From Citrus sinensis (Eukaryota > Streptophyta > Magnoliopsida > Sapindales > Rutaceae), in assembly GCF_022201045.2 (NCBI RefSeq), contig NC_068557.1, positions 6,138,001 to 6,202,000 on the forward strand: 64,000 nt of DNA, written 5' to 3'. The notes beneath the pieces are model-generated. The model saw nothing but the letters and a program-made list of their open reading frames with translations, was not told the origin of the DNA and did not search any database. How positions within the stretch are numbered: position 1 is the first letter of the stretch; every line of letters starts with the position of its first letter. The translations under genes were made by a program, and so were the position numbers. Below are positions 10,039 to 19,329 of the stretch, piece after piece.

Positions 10039-13000
10039 TTACTTGCGACGACCATAACTCGAATGACGTGGTTTGTACATGGCCTTTGTAGTTGTTGCTC
10101 CATCTCGATGACATGAAAATTCGCAGTACTTAGCCTCCTTGCTATGATAGTGTGACCGAGCTCGATCCAACACTAAATCTCGAAGAATATTACATCTCGT
10201 AGATAGTAGTTCAAGGGCCACTGTCTTCCTTGCATCGTCTGAGTTGTGCTACAAAATATTCACATACATTTAGTAAAATATATTATAATTTGATCATATC
10301 TGCACAAAGCAATCAGGCTTTGTTACTATTGGAATATAAAGAATTATATTTCCTTATATGAAGGGTCAAAATTTTGTAGAGAACCTTCCATGTACATTAT
10401 AATATACAGTCCACAGTCAAAACCGTTTGGTTGCTTGGGAATGTCATTGCAATGACAAATTTCAAATCTTGAAAATTTCTTCAATTCATATTGTAAACTT
10501 TTCATGTCTTCATTCAGAATGAAGTCTAAAGCTGCTAGCTGCAATGAAATTTTTTTTAATTATTAACATATTCAATCTTACATTCAAAGTAATCAAAACT
10601 ACTCTTAATTTCAAAGAATACGATGTCTAACAATATTGTCGACATGTTCTACATAGGATTGGTTGCTCTTTATGTTGTATAAAGGATCCCAAATCTCAGC
10701 TCGCATCTCTGTAATATTAACAATACCAGTGACATTTCCCATCATGTATCGGGATATATATCTGTCATAATCCAATCAAGTGACTATTTAAATTTTTTTT
10801 CCGTCAAATTATACCGGACCTTCAAAATAATGAATATTTTTCCTTGAACAAATTTCTTAGTCATACAGTATACATACCTTAGAACAACAAGAAAACTCCG
10901 GCATGAATTTTTTCTTAAAATTACTGCCTTCCATGAAACGACGCAAGTTACTACCTCTCATCTTACACATTGTCTAAGTCATATATGAATATACTATTAT
11001 TAACAAATAATTCAAAATTATCAAATGAAAATTACTATGTGAAATACTCACCGAAAATTGCAAGGGCAAGAACCAGCTCACTTTTGAATTTGGCAACTTG
11101 CATCTCTCTTCGTGTTGTGCAAATTTTATTGAACTCGCAAATGCACGAATTTATTGTAGTATAGATTAATGGTGACAAGTGTCGATCCCACGAGGAGGTG
11201 GATTTAATTGGGTGTAGAATTAATTTTATATGAAGGTGGTTGGATTTTTGGTGAAAGTGATTTAGATTATCCTAAAATTGAAATTGAAATGACAAGAATA
11301 AATTGAAGAGAATTCTATTAAAATGCAGCACTTGGGTATCTGGATCCGTATCAACATGCACTATGGGCTAAATATTCATTACTAATGCCAATTAAATCAT
11401 GAGGGGGGAATCCACACCTCATGAACCAGACTCTAATCAATATAGTGCTAAGAGCTTATTGTGCTAAATAATAATAACCTTGTACTAGGGAGCCGGTGAA
11501 ACCAGGGCGGTATCTAGACAATATTATTATTATTTGTCGACGAGAAGTCAAAATATCCACAAAAACTAGAGGGGAAAAGAAAATAAATTTACCAAATAAA
11601 GCCCATGACACATGTTGAGACTTCACCTTCAACCCAAGCTTAAAAGAAAATTAGCTACTCATAATTGAATTAGGGGCAAAATAGAAATTTATTAAAATAC
11701 GTAGAAAATACAATATAGAGAAGGAATTACAGAAAATAGAGTCCAAAAATGGATTAAGAGATGCCAAATTAGGGGGGAGAGGTCCCTTTTTTATAGATAC
11801 ATTGAGTAAATCATGGCCATCAGATTAAAAACAGTTTGGACGCTCATGATTGCGTCACGTCATCAGTCAACAGTACATGGTTTGATCATGCGGTTTGAAC
11901 AGTAACACGGTTTGAACAGTAACGCAGTTTTGTTGAAAATAATCCCATGTATTGCATGTACCGGACGCGCGTTTTTTGGTCCACTAATATGCTGCCACGT
12001 CACCATCAACAGTACATAAGAATTTTAGTCCAACATGATCTTGCCACATCATCAGTCAATGCCACATCATCGGTCAATGCCACGTCATTGATCCGTCTAT
12101 GTGAACAGTGTCGTGAACAGTAACGTAGACAGTACCGTACATGTGAACAGTGTCATTTTTCCTTTTATGCTCTTCCTAAGGTTTTCAACTATCCTGAGTT
12201 TAAAAGTGATGTCCGTTTTACCGATTGATCTCTCATTTATTGTAAAATAACTATGATGCCCCTAAAATACATAAAATACTTAATTAAAATAAAATACACA
12301 TAATTAAATTACAAGAAGCTTAAATACATAAATGTAAGGGTTGTTAGTAAGACTTAAAATGTAAAATGATGATTTTCTCCTTTATAAATATACATTTTCT
12401 AACACTCAACACTTTGCACGTTAACATTTCAGTAATAGTTGTAATAATCTGCAAAACCAAATTCGTAAATTATACTTAGGATACCATATGCAGAGTGAAA
12501 GGATAACAGATGCAACGCACCTCACTGTGAATCCACCTCATTGGGTTTAAAGATAACATTCCAACTCGATAAATAAAATTCATCTCTAATTCAACGAGCC
12601 TCTCCCTACATAGACAAAATGGACCACATTATTGACTCATCTTCTTAATAATAAAAGATATAAGACAAATATTTTTAGGTTTTCAACCCTTTGTCCAGAT
12701 TGTCATCCAATGCATATGATAAAATACGCAAGTCGTCATCCGATATTGGCGTTGTCACCACAAATGGTCCAGCTCTATAAAGTGTAGACAGTGGAAAATT
12801 CACTTCAGAACTTCTACCAATTCTGTTTTTCGGTGAGTCTAGCAAATTAATGATGTGCGGAATATTATCTTCAACCTAATGATAAATTATAAAACAAACA
12901 TTAACTTGCATATCTTAAATACAATAAATTAATGGTGACATAACAACAAAAGAGACACTAGCCTTTTTTTTTTACCTTACTTAAGTCTCGTTTCTTCTCT

Positions 13001-14700
13001 TCTGTGGGTGGATCATCGTGTAACTTCATACTCTGCTTTGAGACCACAAATGGACTTGTTCTAGAGCATGAGCTGTACTTTCTTTTACTTAGAAGTGATA
13101 TTTTATCAGTCTCCCCAATGCTATACATGGACGAGTTCAACAGAGGAACTCATTTTGAAACATTATCTTTAACTTGAAAAAAACTTTTTAATCACATATA
13201 AAATTGACAGTTATATGTCACCATGTAACCAAAATTGATTAAATGCCACCTTAACGAACACGTCGTGCTTGAGATCCATATTTTTATATTTTAATTCACT
13301 TATTTTCTTCTCAATTCCAATCACCTCGCAATTCAAATCAACTGCCTGATATTTTTCTTCAGTCTTCTCTAAAGTTTGTCTGTTTCGTTGGCTCACCATA
13401 CATTTCTCGTCTTTTTTCACAAATGTGTCCCAATCACAACGAGATTTGGACGGAACCCATGCCTTAATCATTGACATCATGTTATATAAAAACTTATTTT
13501 GAGATTCCACACAAGCGGTTAGTTCGATAATATTTGAAGACAACCCTTTAATATCCTCTGCCTGTGCATCAAGTTTCTTAATCACTAAATGTGGAGTTGA
13601 CAAAATATGATTAACGTTATTGTCTCGATCACTCTGGACTTTCACTGCATTGGTGCAACTTATATCTCGGACTACTACCTGCAGATATCACTAAGTTTTA
13701 GATTGTCTTAAGCCTCTTAATAAACTCAAGCATGATGTTCTTTCGGCATAATTATTATATTTATATTCAATGATGCATTACTTTATAGAGAACATACCTC
13801 TTTGTTGTCGAAACCACCATGTTTATCCAACTACTTAATGAACCGTCTTATTTCTTTCTTGTTCCATAAGACAACAGGAACCTTCAAAACATCTCCTCCA
13901 ATATTACCATAAACAACAGAGTTCAAATACAACACCTACATTTACAGTTGATCAAAATTAACATATTTTTATGGCACCTTTGAAATACAAGATAAAACTA
14001 AATATAAGGCATGTGTATCTACTTAAAAGAATAGAGGCAAACTAAGGGAAACTAACCTGCATAAATAGTAGACAACCATTAATATATGTAAGATGCTCCT
14101 CCTTATATTTAGTTATAGCTTGCACCAACTTGTAAAAACTGAAAGAAGCCCACTTTCTGCTTCCTATGTTTTTTACATCGACTATGGAAAACAAATAGGA
14201 AACACTAATATATGAACCACTTGGGGGACAAAGTAGAGTTGCAATAGTAAAAAGTGTGAACGCAACCTTGAAATATTTGTCGCAAACTTTCTGATTTAAT
14301 AAAATTTCTTCTACCCTTTTTATGTGAATACCCCTATTTGGTGCATGAAATATTTCACATAACCCTTGTATGTCTAACCTCTCGCCTTCTAGCACTAGAT
14401 TGAAATCCCCATCTTTTAACCCCATAATGCAACTAAGAACTTGAGGATTTCTATAGTATTTTTTTTCACATTGAAACTGTCAACCAATCTACCATAAAGT
14501 GTTCGTTTTAACCGCCCACATCTTATTTTTACAATGTTTGCAAATCCTATTTCCAAATCGTTCTGGGGTACATCGTGTATCGAATTTCATAATATCACTT
14601 GCTTCGGTCATTGCCTTTTCTATGTAATATATATCATTTTTGACATGGCGAGATTTCTTTGCTGATGTTCCAATTTCCTTCTTTCACCAAATCATTAATC
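10039..14700 (-). pseudogene. transposon-type gene B: plant-mobile/DUF1985-like plus Ulp1 protease, decayed
   Basis: Minus-strand blocks in N-to-C order are: 14600-14460 (GFANIVKIRCGRLKRTLYG); 14447-14042 (VLSCIMGLKDGDFNL; FTIATLLCPPSGSYISVSYL; YINGCLLFMQ); 13936-13797 (VLKVPVVLWNKKEIRRF); 13645-13211 and 13140-12958 (charged linker); 12880-12675 (GPFVVTTPISDDDLRILSYA); about 12600-12530 (start of the protease domain); 11000-10640; 10544-10344, which holds the Gln/Cys part QPNGFDCGLYIIMYME; and a C-terminal exon 10250-10039. The His-Trp and Asp blocks are not clear here. Defects are a frameshift at the poly-A run at 14461-14468, an in-frame TAG near 13850, and a 1.29 kb inverted LTR-like insertion (11118-12404) within the protease domain. 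It is the same family as gene A but more decayed in the catalytic part. Confidence 0.7.
11118..12404 (-). repeat. LTR-like repeat, copy 2, inverted to copy 1
   Basis: The reverse complement of this block follows copy 1 (6798-8119) from TGTTAGAAAATG to AAATTTGCA, with substitutions and small indels scattered throughout. It keeps the TATA box (minus strand, about 11795-11789) and the GGGATCGACACTTGTCACC motif. It lies inside gene B. Sequence just outside also matches copy 1 for a few bases (TTGAG before, CAA after), so no target duplication can be shown. Confidence 0.65.
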
Positions 14701-15590
14701 ATAACACAATACAATTAAATTTAGCATATAGTTTTTTTTTATATGTCAACCAAAAGAAAAATTCCACTCTCTCATGCCAATTTCCATAAAAATTAAATAT
14801 TTACCTCTTTACCAGAGAATCTTTTGTCATCTCTTCGTTTATGTTCCCCTGCACGCTCGTTTCTATATCACCATTTGTATTGAAATTATAACATGACAAA
14901 AATTTTAACTACATTCGATCATTTAATTTATATATAAAAAAAATACATATTTTTTGGATCCCGCAACATCTCTGTCATTTTCGGTTCATCATTGCTGAAT
15001 TCCGTCCACTTCCACATTGTATCCTACACATTCAACATATTCATATATGACAAATAATTCATCTCCCAATATCTATGTATCTCCTTTAGTAAATAAATAA
15101 ACTTGAAAAGAACAATGAAAGAACTCTTACCATTTTTTAGCTAAATCACAGTCGAATTTTTTGATTCTTTCATTTCACTTCTGAACTAAAATATTTAAAA
15201 AAATTATGTCACACCCTTCGTTCTATGATAATTTCTGTTCATTTCATTTCCACACTTTCTCTTTGCTGCAATTTAGAATGTCGATGGGTTACATTTGCTA
15301 CAATGTACATAACTATTGTATGCAAGAACAACGAAGTTCATGGCTTGTGTTTTTTTTCCTTTTTTCCGATTTCACATGTACTTTTTTTCATGTTTTCCCC
15401 GATTTCACTTAAGACATCACAAGTGAAATCTGACATGCATTTTCTTCTTTGTTCAATAAACATCAAATGGGCGACCACCTCCTCTTTCTCCCAGTTTCCC
15501 TTAATCTTCATACTCACTCGCAGCCGTTGGATGTACCACCCTTCAATATCCTACGGTTCTTAATTTTTTTGTATATTTAATTCCAAATGA
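14701..15590. other. intergenic; possible N-terminal remnants of gene B
   Basis: A minus-strand stretch at about 15025-14950 reads MWKWTEFSNDEPKMTEML, which could be the N-terminal exon of gene B, but splice sites and frame are not convincing. The rest is T-rich spacer with nothing recognised. Confidence 0.35.
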
Positions 15591-15594
15591 CCTA

Positions 15595-15790
15595 TTAATG
15601 GAACTGATGCATAGTAGTGGCAGCCTTCCTGGGAATGTTGTTGCTGCTATGGAAGAGGCCAAAGATTTATCTCAATTGTCCTTGCATGCACTAATGAGTT
15701 CTCTGGAAGCACATGAGACAAGAGTAAGTAGGTTTTTACGGGGCAGTCAACTGAACAAGCTTTTCAGTCAAAGCCGAACATCAAGAACGA
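15595..15790 (+). pseudogene. Ty1/copia gag relic, C-terminal piece
   Basis: The short plus-strand frame contains SLPGNVVAAMEEAKDLSQLS followed by LHALMSSLEAHETRVSRF. These match the copia Gag blocks usually read as DHVVAAIEEAKDLS and LDELMGSLQAHEARV. No nucleocapsid zinc knuckle and no pol sequence follow. It begins in Gag roughly where the relic at 1436-1760 fades, on the same strand. Confidence 0.75.
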
Positions 15791-15821
15791 AAAGTTGGAA
15801 AGTTGGAAAAGTTTACTGAAA

Positions 15822-17000
15822 GTGCACCCCGTGTTGGGTGCAGCAAGTGGCTGCATTAAGGTGCATTATATGCGGCCACTAGCTAAACCCGATCGGAAGT
15901 CAGGTTCAGCTAATGCGCTTGTTTTTTTTTAACTTAATAATAATAATAACAATAATAACAACTACTACTACTTTTTAATTTAATATATTATTGTATAATA
16001 TTATTTTTTTATTTTTACATTATATTTATTAATATAAATTAATAAATTTATTATTTAATAATATTGTATTATATTTTAATTTTTATTATATTAAAAATGT
16101 AATTAAATAATGTATTATGTAATTATCTTATAATAACTAGTATATAAAATTGTTTAATATTTAATAAGTTAATATAACTAATAATAAATACTTACTAATA
16201 TATAAAAATATAATACAATATTACATCATTTAGTTATATTACAATAATTAATATATATAAATTAATTGTTTTTAAATAATTTAATATAACTAATAATAAA
16301 TATTTAAATATAAAAAATTTGAATAGTATTAATTGAAATTTAATAATAGTATAACTAATGATATAAAATATTACAACACATACTACAGAACTCTTACTTA
16401 AATTTTTTAGTACAATTTATTTTGTTAGTGAATATGTTACAACAATTGTATCACTTTATTATTTTGAGATCATCCTGTTGTGTTGTCTATATAAGCTTTT
16501 ATTCTGTCATCCTAAGATGACTTTTGAACTAATCTCATAGGTTTTAACAATTTATTTATATTGTTATATTATTTAGAGATTATTTGATTAAATTATTTTC
16601 TTCTATCTTTATTTCACGGGTCATATATATTAGAAAATACTAAAAAATAAATGTTATGCTACCAAAAATGTAGGACTATGAGCTTTGATCGTTATGAAAA
16701 ATTGTGAATACCTTTTAACATTTATATTAAAAAAAGTTAAATTTCTAAAGTTTAATACTTCTATATTTAGTATTTTTGTAAGTACTAATAAATATTATTT
16801 TTTAAATATATAATTTAAATTAATCACAAAAAATTAATAGAATACAATGCAACATCAAACATAGTATAATTAAAAATTAATACGATATAGTGTAGCGTCA
16901 AACATTGTACAGCATTGTCATAATAAAGTGTTAATACAATACAATATAATATAATATAGTATGTTAAATGCACCCTTATGCCCTCTACGGTGCATTTGGA
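15822..17000. repeat. very AT-rich block, possible MITE-like element
   Basis: Between GTGCACCCCGTGTTGGGTGC (about 15823) and GGTGCATTTGGAATCG (about 16990) lies about 1 kb that is almost purely A and T with (TAA)n and (TATAA)n-like runs. The ends loosely resemble inverted copies (AAGTGCACC and AAATGCACC when reversed), and TGCATTTGG-type ends are common in plant MITEs. The inverted repeat is short and imperfect, and I found no target duplication. Confidence 0.3.
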
Positions 17001-18122
17001 ATCGTGGCTTTAATTAGGATAATGGACTAGAAATTTTCTTGTGTCTTTTATGAATGAAATGTTGTTGTTGACTATTTGGTAAACTGGGGTCTTAGTTATT
17101 TCAGCCGCAATCAATGGATTGTGACAGCTCATATGATTAAGATTTTACTATTCAAGATGCTAAAGGCCTTCTCAATTCCACAAATCTTGTTGGTGAATTC
17201 TTTTACTTTTCTTGTTGTCTTTAAGGGCATTTTTTTCATATTTAATCTACTTTTGAGAAGGCTCACTATATTTGCCATAACTAAGGTCATGTGGGGTATA
17301 AAAGTTGGATATCTATAGTTTTTCAGCTACAACATTATAGTACTTTATAAACATTAATTGTCGTGGTTTGAAAGGTAAGTTGATTTGATCGTAACTTGTA
17401 TAATAAAAAACATATGTCATACTTATTACACACTATTAACTTTTATTTTATAATTATAATTTTTTATTTTTACAACAACTGTAATTTAAAAATTACAATA
17501 CTTTAATACCAAAAAGGATATAGTGTTGTTGAATCATCACACCTGATGATTTTATAGAAATCATATATTTGCACGTGATCTGAACCATTGTACCCGATCA
17601 GCCACAAGTTATTTAGTTCATTAAAGTTCAATAATGATCATTGATTAACTATTTTGTGTTAGCGTTGTTAGTAAAAATCAGATTTTAGAAAAAAAAATAT
17701 TTTTTTATAAAAATAGTGAAAGTCAGGAACTTTTCTTGATTATATATACATGCATAGGGTTAGAGAAATACCTTCATTCCCTGATGAAGATCTAAAGATG
17801 ACTGCAATCTTTACCACCATCATTGTTGAGATCTACAAAACATGGTTGTACTCTTCTCTGTTACCCTCAATGGTCTCCATCACGTGAGTGAACGTGTAGA
17901 GAACCATAATTTTGTGTAGGAGATGGAAGCCCTAGAACTATATTTTTCTTATTTAAGAAAATCCATATGTTAAAGTCTATTATTCTATTCTAATTTCATC
18001 TCTTTTATATAGGCACTTATTAGAGTCAAGTTTGACTAGGAATTAAGCTAGTAGAGGGGCTGCAGACTCATGGACTTTCTAGCATCAACTTAATAGCCAA
18101 AGCCCAATCATTTCATGACTAA
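17001..18122. other. intergenic, nothing recognised
   Basis: AT-rich. One plus-strand frame (17076-17318) is hydrophobic but matches nothing I know and has no supporting splice or start context. Confidence 0.45.
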
Positions 18123-18455
18123 TAGACTTTAGAGTGGGACTATTGGCACCCCTCTAAATACCTCTTAACACCCCCTCTAATTATTTTACAATTTTAACCT
18201 TTATTAAAATTACATAATAAGACAATTTCTAATTAAACCACCACTCAAAATCAAATAATTTTTTCCCCTTAAAAATTCCTTATTGCTATTGGATTTGTTA
18301 ATAGAATCATTGCTATTATCATTGACATAAAATTATTCATTCCTCTTAAATTTGTTCCATTATCACGCTCTTCACGTGATAATGTAAGTGCTAATGTAAA
18401 ATCGTTGCTAATGTAAGTGCTTTTAAGGATTTGGTGTTTGAAGTTACCACAAAAG

Positions 18456-18476
18456 AAACAATTGATCTAGCTAGTC
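18456..18476 (+). repeat. left direct repeat flanking the PLA2 insert
   Basis: It ends ...TTGATCTAGCTAGTC and is repeated at 19063-19084 with one extra A. Together they bracket 18477-19062, which holds the whole PLA2 frame with about 32 bp of leader and 107 bp of trailer. It is read here as the target-site duplication of an insertion into the older element. Confidence 0.8.
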
Positions 18477-18508
18477 GACCGCGGAGAAGACGGAAAACGA
18501 GAGAAAAA

Positions 18509-18955
18509 ATGATGCTTGGTGCATTCGTCCCGTTTCGGACGTGTGTCATCGCAGCATTGGCCTTTGTATTCATCATCGTCTTCTCCAAGTCCGCCAGTGC
18601 CATCAACGATTCTCAAGTCAAATGCAGCATAACTTGTGTTGCAGAGAACTGTAATTCTGTTGGGATTCGGTACGGGAAGTATTGTGGAGTAGGGTGGTCC
18701 AGCTGTCTTGGGGAGAAACCATGTGACGATCTGGATGCTTGCTGCAAGATCCACGATGAATGCGTTGATAAGAAAGGGTTGACAAATATTAAATGCCACG
18801 AGAAGTTTAAGAGATGCATTAAGAAAGTACAGAAATCTGGGAACGTTGGATTTTCTCGGAAATGTCTCTATGACACAGTGGTGCCCACTATGGTACAAGG
18901 TATGGACATGGCAATCTTACTGAGCCAATTAGGCGACTCAAAGTTTGAACTATAA
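18509..18955 (+). CDS. PLA2: secretory phospholipase A2, beta type, intronless copy
   Basis: The predicted 148-residue protein would cleave the sn-2 acyl chain of phospholipids, Ca2+-dependently, in the secretory system. The start is the first of two adjacent ATGs (MMLGAF), matching the MM start recalled for Arabidopsis PLA2-beta; the frame is open upstream, but with basic non-conserved sequence. Residues 1-30 form a signal peptide (AALAFVFIIVF...SASA). The Ca2+-loop/active-site block reads YGKYCG...CLGEKPCDDLDACC then KIHDEC, with the His-Asp pair intact. All 12 family cysteines are present. The C-terminal KFEL resembles the KTEL ER-retrieval signal of PLA2-beta. The usual GCPGE of the loop is SCLGE here. 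There is no intron, whereas plant PLA2 genes normally have introns. It lies inside a Mutator-like element between direct repeats, so it is probably a retrocopy. Expression is unknown. Confidence 0.85.
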   Translation: MMLGAFVPFRTCVIAALAFVFIIVFSKSASAINDSQVKCSITCVAENCNSVGIRYGKYCGVGWSSCLGEKPCDDLDACCKIHDECVDKKGLTNIKCHEKFKRCIKKVQKSGNVGFSRKCLYDTVVPTMVQGMDMAILLSQLGDSKFEL

Positions 18956-19062
18956 CTTGTAGTTTTGGAAAGATTATTATAACTGGGAAAGAGGAATTCC
19001 CCTATTCTTCAGACACACGCATTCATTGTATGGAAATTGATTTTAGAAGACTTTATAGAGAA

Positions 19063-19084
19063 AAACAAATTGATCTAGCTAGTC
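19063..19084 (+). repeat. right direct repeat flanking the PLA2 insert
   Basis: Second copy of the repeat at 18456-18476, preceded by AGAGAAA, a possible trace of a poly-A tail. After it comes the right arm of the Mutator-like element, including a further short duplication of GGGATCAAAAATTAAA (about 19125 and 19163). Confidence 0.8.
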
Positions 19085-19329
19085 AATACAATATTAGACA
19101 ATTTTATATTAATAAATTAAACAAGGGATCAAAAATTAAATTTTATCCACAATCAATTCAAGGGATCAAAAATTAAACAATGGGGTTTATACTAATAAAT
19201 TTAAATTAAGGGTATTTTTGTCATTAAATGGGTGTTAAAAGAATTTTATAATATTTTAATGGGGTTAATAAAAAAAAGAGGTGTTGAGAGATATTTAGAG
19301 GGGTGCCAATAGTCCCACTCTAGACTTTA

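Larger units (their letters stand above)
18132..19320. mobile_element. Mutator-like element (Pack-MULE-like), non-autonomous, carrying PLA2
   Basis: The element starts GAGTGGGACTATTGGCACC and ends with its exact reverse complement, and the inverted repeat continues with few mismatches to about 45 bp (CCTCTAAATA, then CTCTTAACACC versus CTCTCAACACC). It is flanked by a perfect 9-bp direct repeat TAGACTTTA (18123-18131 and 19321-19329); a 9-bp target duplication is the hallmark of Mutator-like elements. Total length is 1189 bp. There is no transposase inside, so an autonomous partner would have had to move it. The interior holds a phospholipase A2 reading frame (18509-18955) between two direct repeats (18456-18476, 19063-19084). 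Outside those repeats the arms are AT-rich and non-coding, with a CACGTG G-box at 18373-18378. Confidence 0.9.

Noticed and set aside
17076-17318. Plus-strand 80-residue frame as a gene
   Set aside because: Hydrophobic AT-driven composition, no recognisable domain and no neighbouring exons.
18391-18898. Long minus-strand reading frames opposite the PLA2 gene
   Set aside because: They are antisense shadows of a sense frame with a conserved cysteine pattern; their translations show no family features.
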